Assembly (NCBI GenBank): GCA_965222745.1 | Contig: CBDCUW010000005.1 | Location: 620,001 to 684,000, forward strand | DNA length: 64,000 bases | Direction of reading: 5' to 3' | From: CBDCUW01 sp965222745 | GTDB lineage: Bacteria > Planctomycetota > Planctomycetia > Pirellulales > Pirellulaceae | Shown: positions 52,862-61,090 of the stretch, in pieces | How positions within the stretch are numbered: the stretch's first letter is position 1 | Layout: the number at the start of each line of letters is the position of its first letter | Translations under genes and position numbers: made by a program | Notes under the pieces: generated by a model | Database searches by the model: none | What the model was told of the DNA's origin: nothing | What the model saw: the letters and a program-made list of their open reading frames with translations, nothing else

Positions 52862-52900
52862 GTCTGTAGCGAAGCGGAAGAAAGTCGACCACGAATAGCA

Positions 52901-52979
52901 CGAATCACACGAATAAAGAGAGATGAATTCTGACAGGAAAATGTCCTGCATACATTTCTTTTCCTATTCGTGTGATTCG
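52901..52979. repeat. Inverted repeat upstream of flagellin
   Basis: CGAATCACACGAATA at 52901-52915 is the exact reverse complement of TATTCGTGTGATTCG at 52965-52979, with a 49-bp spacer that contains CAGGAAAATGTCCTG. Such CACGAAT words are common dispersed repeats. It may be a small repeat insertion between csrA and flagellin. Confidence 0.65.
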
Positions 52980-53023
52980 AGTTACAAATGGCGAAAAGTT
53001 TTTCAACGTGCACAGATCTCTTA

Positions 53024-53064
53024 GCCGCAAAAAACGCGAAAAGTCGCGAAGAGTTTTTTGTGGC
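53024..53064. repeat. A/T-run hairpin upstream of flagellin
   Basis: GCCGCAAAAAAC at 53024-53035 pairs with GTTTTTTGTGGC at 53053-53064 (11 of 12), with an inner GCG...CGC stem. TTTTTTGTGGC is repeated with variation to 53083. It looks like a dispersed extragenic repeat and could end read-through transcripts. Confidence 0.6.
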
Positions 53065-53359
53065 TTTTGGTGCTTTTTGTGGCTATCTCGTCAGGCTGCT
53101 TTGGCCCGCGGCTCCGCCGCGCTGTGCTATTCGTAGTCGACTCGTATCCACTTACCGGTTCGTCGTCCCCCGTTTACGATCTCGTCGATCGTCTCATCAT
53201 TTCCAGCTCGGAGAGTTGTATCGATTGCGCCGGGGCCGCGAACAGAATCGGGCCTCTTTTCTTCGCGTGGAATCCTACGACCAGCTTTGGAGTAACCAAA
53301 GCTTCCGCAGACGAGACTGCTGCCAAGGGGTTGCTGGCCAACGTTGGTCGTCATGTGGT

Positions 53360-53399
53360 GGCAGGATCGCTTGCCGGTCCAAAAAGCGGCCGGATCCGC
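53360..53399 (+). promoter_or_regulatory. Two GGA-loop hairpins in the flagellin leader (candidate CsrA sites)
   Basis: GGCA-GGATCGCT-TGCC at 53360-53375 and GCGG-CCGGAT-CCGC at 53386-53399 each place GGA in the loop of a short stem, the layout that CsrA recognises. They end 64 and 40 bp before the flagellin ATG. The ribosome site AGGGGT at 53425-53430 is further down, so repression would need occlusion at a distance or cooperative binding. Inferred from structure and context only. Confidence 0.45.
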
Positions 53400-53438
53400 C
53401 AATTCGTTTGCGATTCGCCGTACTAGGGGTATGAACCA

Positions 53439-55463
53439 ATGACAAGAATCAATACCAATGTTTCCTCGCTAGTTGCTCAGAACCGACTTCAGACCAGCAA
53501 CAACGACTTGCAATCTGCTTTGACCCGGTTGAGCACCGGTCTGCGAATCAACAGCGGAGCCGATGATCCGGCCGGGTTGATCGCCAGCGAAGCACTGCGA
53601 AGCGAAATCACCGGTTTGAACAAGGCTATCAGCAATACTCAGCGAGCAAGCCAGATCATCAGTACCGCCGACAGCGCTCTGGGACAAGTCAGCACGCTGC
53701 TGAACGACGTTCGCGGACTGGTCGTCGAAGCAGCCAACAAGGGAGCGCTCAGCGACGAAGAAATCGCCGCTAACCAGTTGCAGATCGATAGCTCTCTGGA
53801 AGCGATCAACCGAATCGCTCAAACCACCACCTTCCAAGGCCGAAAACTGCTGGACGGTTCCCAAGACTTCGTCAGCACCGTCGGCAGCGTCGCCTCGGTC
53901 CGCGACTCCAGCATCGAACAGGCCAAACTGGGCAGCGGCAACCTGAATGTCGAAGTCGTCGTCAACTCCGCCGCTTCGCAAGCCGAAGCGACCGCCAGCG
54001 CGTCGGCCTTCTCCGCCGCAGCGGCCGCCAATGCCGCTGCGCCCGACGCACGAGTCGGAACGGCCGCGATCGGTGGTGAAACGATCACCATCACCGGTTC
54101 GGACAGCTTTGCCAACGTCACGCTGGCTGACAATGCCGCCGACGGCACCGGCGTGGTCTCCTACAACTCGACCACCGGCGAATTGACCATCAGCGCCGAC
54201 TTCACCGGCACTGCCGCCGACGCCCAGGTGATCCAAGACGCCATTGACGACTTGGACGGATTCGTCGCCACCGGAGCCACCGGGGCAGGTACCGGAGGTG
54301 GAACTGCCGGAACGACCGCCACGGCTGCTGCCGGAGCGCTGTTGGATATCACCGCGGCCAACACTGGTGCGGATTACAACAACGTCACGATCGAATTCGT
54401 TTCGGGTGCCGCCAACTCGGCCGACTACGACAGCGAACAGAAGATTCTGACCGTCACGGTCGACTCCTCGGCACCCCAAACGGCTGCCGACATCGCCACC
54501 GCGATCGACGGCCACACCGTCGACGGTGCTGCGGCAACGGCACTGTTCAGCGCCGCCGGTTTGGCCAACGCCTCGATCGACATCGGCGACGGTGTCGACA
54601 GCCTCAGCACCGGCAACACCGGTGGTGAAGTGCTGGCCGATGACCTGGTCTTCCAACTGAATGGTTCGGCCGGTGCGGAAACGTTCAACTTCGGTGCGGG
54701 AACGAGCAAGGATCAGATCGCCGAAGCGGTCAACCTGGTCTCCGACAGCACCGGGGTGTCAGCCTTGGTCGATGCGGGCGCTTTGACGCTGACATCGACC
54801 GACTACGGCACCGACGCGTTGGTGAACATCGACGTGATCAGCGAAGGAGCCAGTGGCACGTTCGCGGCCAACCTGGATGTCACTCGCGACACCGGCAGCG
54901 ACATCGAAGCAACGGTCAACGGAGTGGAAGCGACCGGCAGTGCGAACACGCTTTCGATCAACACCAGCTCGCTGGACTTGAGCCTGACGGTGGAAGACGG
55001 CAGCAGCACGAACTTCTCGTTCTCGATTTCGGGCGGCGGATCAACGTTCCAGTTGGGCCCCGAAGTCAGCAGCACTCAGCAAGCCTCTTTGGGTATCGGC
55101 AGCGTCAGCACCGGCCAGCTTGGCGGAGCGACCGGACGTCTTTATGAACTGGGCAGCGGCCAATCGCGCAGCCTGATCAACGACGTCACCGGCGCGGCCA
55201 AGATCATTGACGAAGTGATCGCCAAGGTGACGGGTCTTCGCGGCCGCTTGGGAGCCTTCCAATCGACGACGCTGGAAAGCAACCTGGTCAGCTTGAATGT
55301 GACCAAGGCGAACCTGCAAGAAGCTGAAAGTTCGATTCGGGACGCCGATTTCGCTCAGGAGTCGGCGAAGCTGACACGAGCTCAGATCTTGGTTCAATCG
55401 GGCACGAACGTGCTTTCGCTTGCCAACCAGAATCCACAAAACGTCCTTGCCCTGCTGCGATAA
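53439..55463 (+). CDS. fliC: Flagellin, enlarged with a long central domain
   Basis: 674 residues against 270-500 for common flagellins. N-terminal D0/D1: MTRINTNVSSLVAQNRLQTS, LSTGLRINSGADDPAGLIAS, GRKLLDGS (to about 145). C-terminal D1/D0: about 575-674, ending VLSLANQNPQNVLALLR. The centre (150-570) is Ala/Thr/Asp/Gly-rich, beta-type, with repeated FLG-like TAADIATAIDGH and DVISEGASGTF units, so surface-exposed D2/D3 domains. No Cys. The ribosome site AGGGGT is 8 bp before the ATG at 53439. Export through the flagellar type III system; levels likely tied to FliW-CsrA. Confidence 0.95.
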   Translation: MTRINTNVSSLVAQNRLQTSNNDLQSALTRLSTGLRINSGADDPAGLIASEALRSEITGLNKAISNTQRASQIISTADSALGQVSTLLNDVRGLVVEAANKGALSDEEIAANQLQIDSSLEAINRIAQTTTFQGRKLLDGSQDFVSTVGSVASVRDSSIEQAKLGSGNLNVEVVVNSAASQAEATASASAFSAAAAANAAAPDARVGTAAIGGETITITGSDSFANVTLADNAADGTGVVSYNSTTGELTISADFTGTAADAQVIQDAIDDLDGFVATGATGAGTGGGTAGTTATAAAGALLDITAANTGADYNNVTIEFVSGAANSADYDSEQKILTVTVDSSAPQTAADIATAIDGHTVDGAAATALFSAAGLANASIDIGDGVDSLSTGNTGGEVLADDLVFQLNGSAGAETFNFGAGTSKDQIAEAVNLVSDSTGVSALVDAGALTLTSTDYGTDALVNIDVISEGASGTFAANLDVTRDTGSDIEATVNGVEATGSANTLSINTSSLDLSLTVEDGSSTNFSFSISGGGSTFQLGPEVSSTQQASLGIGSVSTGQLGGATGRLYELGSGQSRSLINDVTGAAKIIDEVIAKVTGLRGRLGAFQSTTLESNLVSLNVTKANLQEAESSIRDADFAQESAKLTRAQILVQSGTNVLSLANQNPQNVLALLR

Positions 55464-55485
55464 AAGGGGCCCTGCTGCGATAAAA
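55449..55485 (+). repeat. 17-bp direct repeat across the flagellin stop codon
   Basis: GCCCTGCTGCGATAAAA at 55449-55465 (last codons and stop of flagellin) is repeated exactly at 55469-55485. The second copy continues into CAGCAG, forming a CTGCTG/CAGCAG stem. It is a local duplication of the gene end. Confidence 0.85.
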
Positions 55486-55530
55486 CAGCAGCTGGTTGAT
55501 AGCCGGCAAACGGGACGATCATGATAGCGC

Positions 55531-55563
55531 ACCGGCCGACGGAGGCATCCTCCGCCGGCCGGT
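55531..55563 (+). terminator. Strong hairpin after flagellin
   Basis: ACCGGCCGACGGAGG and CCTCCGCCGGCCGGT pair over 14 of 15 positions with a CAT loop, 68 bp after the stop. Only a short TGTCGTTT follows, so it may be a weak intrinsic terminator or an mRNA 3'-end stabiliser. Confidence 0.7.
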
Positions 55564-55707
55564 GTCGTTTGGAAGCAAGGAAGTCGAACCGCCAGATCGA
55601 AGGAGCCAATTCAATGATCGACTGCAAGTGCAACGTGCCGAACACTCAGAATCGACGAGCCACGAACCATCGCCGCTGGACTTGACGTCCGAGACGATCA
55701 TTCGTCG

Positions 55708-56340
55708 TTAGACAAGATTCTTTCGCACTGCCCAAACAGCAGCTTGTGTTCGGTCACTGACACCAATCTTGCGAAGGATGTGCTGGACATGTTCTTTGAC
55801 TGTCTCGTAGCTGATCCCAAGCATCTTGGCGATCTCTTTGTTGGTCAGCCCAAGCGCCATCTGCCGCAACACTTCGCTTTCGCGCTGAGTCAACGGAACT
55901 TCGATGTCCTGGCTTAGCCGCGGTGTCGCCAGTGCACCGGTCACGCGTCGCAACTCTTCGCGCGTCCAGGCCGATTCACCATTGACTGCCATCTCTAGCG
56001 CGCTGATCAATCGCTCGCGTGGCGCCGACTTCAAAACGTAACCGGCTGCTCCCAACGCAACCGCTCGGGCGATGTAGGTCGGATTGTCGTACGCGGAAAA
56101 CAGAACGATCGGCAGATCGGGATAATCCAACTTCAATCGACCTAGCGCATTGAGGCCATCGCCGCCTTCCATGCGAATGTCCATCAACACCACATCGGGA
56201 GTGGAACTTTCCACTGCCGCCAAAGCTTCGGCAGCCGTCGTCGCTTCACCAGCGATCTCTAAATCCGTTTGTTCGAGCATCAGTCGCAAACCGAGGCGAA
56301 TGATCTCGTGATCATCAACAATCAGTAGTTTTTTACCCAT
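55708..56340 (-). CDS. NarL/FixJ-type response regulator
   Basis: 210 residues from the ATG at 56340. Receiver: KLLIVDDHEIIRLGLRL, phospho-acceptor D54 in VVLMDIRMEGGDG, conserved S82 and K104 (YVLKSAPRE). DNA-binding LuxR-type HTH at about 148-210 (PLTQRESEVLRQMALG, TNKEIAKMLGISYETVKEHV). All key residues are present. No histidine kinase is nearby, so it is an orphan. Its place beside flagellin, transcribed towards it, makes flagellar control possible but unproven. The frame is open upstream to 56547, with no family match there. Confidence 0.92.
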   Translation of the reverse strand: MGKKLLIVDDHEIIRLGLRLMLEQTDLEIAGEATTAAEALAAVESSTPDVVLMDIRMEGGDGLNALGRLKLDYPDLPIVLFSAYDNPTYIARAVALGAAGYVLKSAPRERLISALEMAVNGESAWTREELRRVTGALATPRLSQDIEVPLTQRESEVLRQMALGLTNKEIAKMLGISYETVKEHVQHILRKIGVSDRTQAAVWAVRKNLV

Positions 56341-56819
56341 GGAAACTCCAATGTCTTTGTCTTTTGGCTCGCTCTCATTCGACCTCAAAAAAGAGGAATA
56401 CAATCCCCTGATCTGCTGCCAATCGGACCCGACCGGGCTACCTCGGAAGAACGTGTATGATCTCTTGCTCCCCCATAGGCAGGGAGTGCGATCCATTCCG
56501 TCACACCGTACAGCCAAAATCGTTCTGTAAGCGTTCGGCGGGGACAATATGCACCATAGATGAGTTAGGTGACAGATCCCTTCACCTTCCGATAACGGTG
56601 CTTGTGTCCCCCATCAGGGTCCCCCCTATCATAGCAACCAGTTGGTGGTCCGAGCAGCCGCTGGGTTCGATTCTGAGAAAAAAGCGGGAAACCGCACACC
56701 AAACGACTGGTACCAACCACGCTCATCTGGACCGGTTAGACTCCCCCGTTATCCAGAAGTCTCCAGTTGTACTGCAAAATTCTCGGAAAAAAAGCCGATT
56801 TTGACCATCTGACGCGACA
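56341..56819. other. Intergenic region upstream of the response regulator
   Basis: 479 bp that should contain the promoter of the response regulator; the other flank is the 3' end of the next gene. Words such as ACAGATCCCTTCACC, CCCCATCAGGGTCCCCCC (56609-56626) are present, but no gene, repeat hairpin or clear promoter was found. Confidence 0.5.
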
Positions 56820-58559
56820 CTAGGAGGGTGCATTGTTGGACGCAATCCGCTTGGCTGCCACCAAATCGCGGAATTGGTCCCGCAGGTTTTTCAGCCAAAA
56901 AACGAGATAAACGTTCGCCACAAACGAGATGAGCAGCAACACGCTGAACACTGGTTGCACGGTCGGCTGAGGGGTTATGCGAGTCAGGTTCGCATCGGTT
57001 GATCCAGGTTGGCTCGCACGACCGACAGCGACCGAGTCGGACGATGGTGACGGTGTCCCACGGGAAAACGTTTCTCGGTTGCCGGTTGGATAATTCGCCT
57101 GCGATGGCGTCTGCGCTGCAAGCCGGCTGCTATCGGCGACTCGATAATCATCCGCAGTTCTTCTCAAACTCTTCATCGAATCGACACCACGTTGATCGAT
57201 CGGTACTTGTGTTGATGCCGTGCTGCCGTAGGGATCGATCGGCCGGCCCAAGCGGTCAAGCAACCTGCCCTGGCGATCGATGGGACGTCCGTAGCCATCA
57301 ACCGTCCATGTTCCGGGAGGCATGCCGACCAAATCACTCGCGGTAGGATCAGTGCTCGCAGAACGCCTGTCGGCACCCGCTTGCCGACGAATGGTCGAAT
57401 GGTTTCCAAGCAGCGGACTTTGACTCAAAGTTCGATTCGTATCAACGTTTTGCTGCGTGTTGCCGTTCAATGGGTTACCAAATGCATCTCGCTGCGTCAT
57501 CGGCGTACGAATATTGGTTCCACTATCCCTGGCAGCATCGGCGTAAGAGGAGATGGAATTCGATCTGTCGGTTGGCAAGGTAATTCCGCTTGGCAATCGC
57601 CCCAGTTGATCGCCCGGCCGAAGCCCCGTTGTCTCACCGCGATAGGGTGTCGTCGAACCAACGCCTCTGTTTGAAAGTTCTGCCGCACCACTGGGAACTG
57701 TCAAACCGTTGGATCCCAGGTTCCGTTCGTTTTGAATTCGAAACGGATTACGCTGCTCCGCTCCGATCGGATCGGTCGATGCGCGCGGCACGCGCGTTTG
57801 ATTTCGGGATTGCGCCGCGGAAGACCCCTTCAATTCGGGCCATGCCCTTGCGCTGGGACTAGTCGGTTCGGTTGTCGGAACTCCCACCCTGGCTCGCGAC
57901 ATTGCTCCCTGTGGATCATTCCCAGTGAATTGCAGCGATGGTCCTGTCGCGCCTCTGGAATCACCAAGGGCACCAGCCGCAGCGCCACGCAGCGCATCTT
58001 CCGTCCGCCTGACAGCGTCATTGCCCGCACGGACTGCGGTGTCGGCCGCGTTCCCCAGTCGCTTTCGAGCTGCATCCAACTCACTTTGAAGAGCCGCGCC
58101 CAACTTCGGCGGTGCACTGGGCGACTGAGTCCGATTTGCGGCACCAGTAAAATCGGGATTGGCCAGCGTGGAAGGAAGCGTCATTCCGGAATTGGGAACA
58201 CCTGCTTGCGGTTTCATCACCGCTTCTTTTCCGGCGTCCGCTGTGCGGCCTGTTTCTGGAATCGGTATCGGAGTGTGATCGGCTTGTGCCACGTAACTTT
58301 CGATCGAACCGCCCGTGCGGGTGAAACCGGGAAGGTCTCTTCGAGGCAACGGACCCTCTCCCACTCGAACCGTGATCTTGGAAACGCGGCCGCGCACCGC
58401 CGGATCGATAGTGCTGCTGATCTCGCCAAGCCGTTGCATTCGATCGACTTGATCAGCAGGGATTTGAATGATGTACTCGACACCCTCCCTGCCGTCAGGT
58501 TGCCAACCGTAAGTGACACCCAATGCTGCCACCATCAATAGCGCTGGGACTCCGCCCAT
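56820..58559 (-). CDS. Large disordered protein with N-terminal signal and C-terminal membrane segment
   Basis: 579 residues of unknown family. N-terminus MGGVPALLMVAALGVTYGW is a signal or anchor; residues 25-75 (VEYIIQIPADQVDRMQRLGE, then VSKITVRVGEG) form the only folded-looking domain. About 75-520 is Ser/Thr/Pro/Gly/Asn/Arg-rich and disordered, with a short internal repeat around DGYGRPIDRQGRLLDRLGR. One helix (VFSVLLLISFVANVYLVFWL) near 540-560 precedes a basic tail. A bitopic membrane protein whose long linker may span the envelope is likely. No operon partner. Confidence 0.65.
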   Translation of the reverse strand: MGGVPALLMVAALGVTYGWQPDGREGVEYIIQIPADQVDRMQRLGEISSTIDPAVRGRVSKITVRVGEGPLPRRDLPGFTRTGGSIESYVAQADHTPIPIPETGRTADAGKEAVMKPQAGVPNSGMTLPSTLANPDFTGAANRTQSPSAPPKLGAALQSELDAARKRLGNAADTAVRAGNDAVRRTEDALRGAAAGALGDSRGATGPSLQFTGNDPQGAMSRARVGVPTTEPTSPSARAWPELKGSSAAQSRNQTRVPRASTDPIGAEQRNPFRIQNERNLGSNGLTVPSGAAELSNRGVGSTTPYRGETTGLRPGDQLGRLPSGITLPTDRSNSISSYADAARDSGTNIRTPMTQRDAFGNPLNGNTQQNVDTNRTLSQSPLLGNHSTIRRQAGADRRSASTDPTASDLVGMPPGTWTVDGYGRPIDRQGRLLDRLGRPIDPYGSTASTQVPIDQRGVDSMKSLRRTADDYRVADSSRLAAQTPSQANYPTGNRETFSRGTPSPSSDSVAVGRASQPGSTDANLTRITPQPTVQPVFSVLLLISFVANVYLVFWLKNLRDQFRDLVAAKRIASNNAPS

Positions 58560-59216
58560 CGTTCAATCCTTGAATGATGATTCCATGCTCCGATTCGTTG
58601 CCGGTTCACACACGACGTTGCTCGGAGAATCTTGATCCACAATCCATCGCCAGACCACGCGGTTCTCTCTCAACGAGAACGCGCGGACCTTGACGGAGAC
58701 AAAGAATCGTAGTGCTGCCACGCCACCGCAGTAAAGAGAGATTTGTGGGCAAATGATGGCGTGAAACGGAGCTTTGGAAAGCTAGCGAAAACAGGCAAAA
58801 GCAAAAGGAATTCAAATTAGGTGGGTGGCACCAATTTGGGACGGTGTGCAAATTAGGTGGGTTGCAAATTAGGTGGGTGGCACCAATTTGAGATTCTCCG
58901 CGTGTGCAAATTAGGTGGGTGGCACCAATTTGAGATTATTTGAGATTGTCGCAAACGCAATGCACGCGTTTTCCAGCGATTTCGAGAGAAGAACAACGAC
59001 CGTGAGAGACATCGCCAAGGCGACTTGAAATGCTTGAGTGTTTTAGCGGATGATACGTGCACTGTTGCGCTCCTTCGCTTCGTGGGTTTAGACACAACAC
59101 GAATACGCTGGGGCGTAACAGTTTTAAAACATCAATTCTCCGTAAATCCCCTAAACCCCGGCGGTTTCACCATCCCAGGGCCGGCCGACGCATAAACGAT
59201 CCGCGCCTGCGTCACC
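58560..59216. other. Gene-free region with tandem repeats
   Basis: 657 bp between the start of the disordered protein gene and the end of the cysteine desulfurase gene, both minus strand. It holds the short repeat array at 58813-58937. Elsewhere no gene or RNA is recognised. Confidence 0.55.
58813..58937. repeat. Three full and one partial copies of a CAAATTAGGTGGGTGGCACC-type repeat
   Basis: Copies start at 58813, 58849 (truncated), 58865 and 58907. The core CAAATTAGGTGGGTGGCACC plus AATTT is identical in the three full copies; the last two also share GAGATT. The core is a weak inverted repeat (AAATT..GGTG / CACC..AATTT). Unequal spacing and the truncated copy argue for duplication of an extragenic palindrome. 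Confidence 0.8.
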
Positions 59217-60386
59217 TCACGCTTGAGAGACAAGTCGCCCGTACGACTGGATCAGTTGTTTGCTAGCGTCCTCAATCTCTTCGGAAGTATTGAAACGTCC
59301 GACGCCGAATCGGACGCTGCGCCGTGCCATCGATTCGCTCAGCCCCAATGCTGTCAACACGTGACTCGGCTTCGCCTCCACGCTGCTACAGGCCGATCCA
59401 CTGCTGAAGGCGATTTCGGGGGTGGCCGATATCCATGCCGATCCTTCGATGGCCGGCAAAATGATATTCAGGTTGCCAGCCAGCCGGTCTTCGCTTGGTA
59501 GCGGTGGTCCGTTCAATACGATTCCGTCGATCGCTGTCGAAAGGTTTTCGAAGAGCCGATCACGCTTCTTGCGGATTTCGGCCGTCTGTTCAGACATCTG
59601 CTGCACGCACAGCCGCAGAGCGGTTGTGATGCCGACGACGCCGGCGGGATTCATGGTTCCGCTGCGCAGATTTCGTTGTTGGCCACCGCCGACAATCAGA
59701 GGCTTCAGGCGAACGCGGCGATTCGAGTTGCCAACGACCAGCAAGCCGGTTCCCTTGGGCCCGTAAAACTTATGAGCCGTGGCGCTGATCAAATCAACAT
59801 CGGCGGCCAGCACGTCGACCGGAATGCGCCCGACCGCCTGGGTTGCATCACTGTGTAGTAGCGCTCCGCGAGCATGACAGATCGCAGCGATCTCCTTCAT
59901 CGGGGCGATCGCGCCGATTTCGTTGTTGGCCCACATCACCGATACCAGCGCCGTATCGTCATCCACTGCGTCGGCTAAACGTTGCAAGTCGACGACGCCG
60001 GCTTGCGGATCACCCAGCGGATGAACGGGAACTCGCGTGACACAAAAGCCCTCGCTTTCCAAACCGGCAAAGACATCCAGCACGGCGGGGTGTTCGGTCG
60101 TCACGGTAACGATGTGCCGGCGCTGTTGGCGCGGATGGGTGCAGACACCTCGAATCGCAAGATTGTTGCTCTCGGTGGCGCCACTGGTGATGACAATCGA
60201 TTCCGGTTTGGCACCGAGCATCGACGCCAATTCGCTAACCGACTGCTCAATCACCTCGCCGGCGCGGCGACCGTAAGCATGCGAATCGCTATGCGGGTTT
60301 CCATAGTGCTCGCTCAGCCAAGGCAACATCGCCTCGACCACACGTCGGTCACAACAAGTGGACGCGTGATTGTCCAGATAGATCAT
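59217..60386 (-). CDS. Cysteine desulfurase (NifS/IscS family)
   Basis: 389 residues. PLP enzyme motifs: TEHPAVLD with H99, SDATQAVGRIP, and K206 in ATAHKFYGPKG as Schiff-base lysine. C333 in SSGSACSSVEAKPSHVL is the persulfide-forming Cys on the flexible loop, typical of group I NifS/IscS enzymes. It supplies sulfur for Fe-S clusters and thiolation. No iscU, iscR or mnmA neighbours are seen, so NifS-like versus IscS role is open. The Nudix-like gene ends 12 bp upstream of its start and is likely co-transcribed. Confidence 0.94.
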   Translation of the reverse strand: MIYLDNHASTCCDRRVVEAMLPWLSEHYGNPHSDSHAYGRRAGEVIEQSVSELASMLGAKPESIVITSGATESNNLAIRGVCTHPRQQRRHIVTVTTEHPAVLDVFAGLESEGFCVTRVPVHPLGDPQAGVVDLQRLADAVDDDTALVSVMWANNEIGAIAPMKEIAAICHARGALLHSDATQAVGRIPVDVLAADVDLISATAHKFYGPKGTGLLVVGNSNRRVRLKPLIVGGGQQRNLRSGTMNPAGVVGITTALRLCVQQMSEQTAEIRKKRDRLFENLSTAIDGIVLNGPPLPSEDRLAGNLNIILPAIEGSAWISATPEIAFSSGSACSSVEAKPSHVLTALGLSESMARRSVRFGVGRFNTSEEIEDASKQLIQSYGRLVSQA

Positions 60387-60398
60387 CGAACCGGCTTG

Positions 60399-61016
60399 TT
60401 AGTACAGGGCTTCGATCGCCAGCTGGCTCCATGTTTCCAATCGCTCCATCTCTTCGCGCAGGCGAGCGACACTGACAAATCCTCCTTCGGCCAAATCCGC
60501 CTCGTTGCTCTTGACCTGTGGGCTTTCCAATACAAATCGATGGACCACCCCCAAGTGCACCTGGCCGACTTCATTGGACGGATCGTAAATCAATCCCAGC
60601 CGGGACTCACTGTACTGCGATTCCAATTGGACCTCTTCAGCCAATTCTCGCTGCATTCCCGTGGTGTAGGGATCGGCTCCACCGGCGGCATCCTCGCGAC
60701 TGATATGCCCACCGATACCGACGCTTCGCTTGGCGTGCAAGCGGGCTTCTCCGGAACCGCCGCCGCGCGTGTAAGTGAACAACTTCACGTCACCGCCGTC
60801 ATCGGTCCACTGCAACAACACGTAAGGAATCAACTGCTTGAAACTGGGATCGGTCTCCATTTGGCTCCGAGGTTCGAAAGACAATCGATCGCTCAACAAG
60901 ATCGGCTCCAAAAACCGATCCACGTCCGATTCGAACCCTTCGACCCGGCCGATCTCATTGATGACGGTTTCCGGAACGACAAGAATATGCTCTTCTTGAG
61001 TGGACAGCGACGACAT
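60399..61016 (-). CDS. Nudix-fold-like protein
   Basis: 205 residues. Residues about 60-200 have the Nudix pattern: LIPYVLLQW strand, SVGIGGHISREDAAGG then RELAEEVQLE. The helix carries the REx2EE core of the Nudix box, but the spacing between the Gly and RE is larger than the 23-residue consensus. Metal-dependent hydrolase activity is likely but substrate is unknown. N-terminal 60 residues are unassigned. It lies 12 bp before the cysteine desulfurase gene, suggesting an operon. Confidence 0.72.
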   Translation of the reverse strand: MSSLSTQEEHILVVPETVINEIGRVEGFESDVDRFLEPILLSDRLSFEPRSQMETDPSFKQLIPYVLLQWTDDGGDVKLFTYTRGGGSGEARLHAKRSVGIGGHISREDAAGGADPYTTGMQRELAEEVQLESQYSESRLGLIYDPSNEVGQVHLGVVHRFVLESPQVKSNEADLAEGGFVSVARLREEMERLETWSQLAIEALY

Positions 61017-61090
61017 GTCGGGCTCCTGTGGTACGTTTCGCGTCGTAAGAGTTGACGCGATGAAACACCTTCATGCAAGTAGGTAATTCG

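Noticed and set aside
53359..53375. Sigma-54-like promoter TGGCAGG...TTGCC before flagellin
   Set aside because: The spacing between GG and GC is 11 bases, one more than the strict sigma-54 spacing; the same bases fit a GGA-loop hairpin.
58813..58937. Possible CRISPR array
   Set aside because: Spacers are unequal or nearly absent, one copy is truncated, and no cas gene is present.
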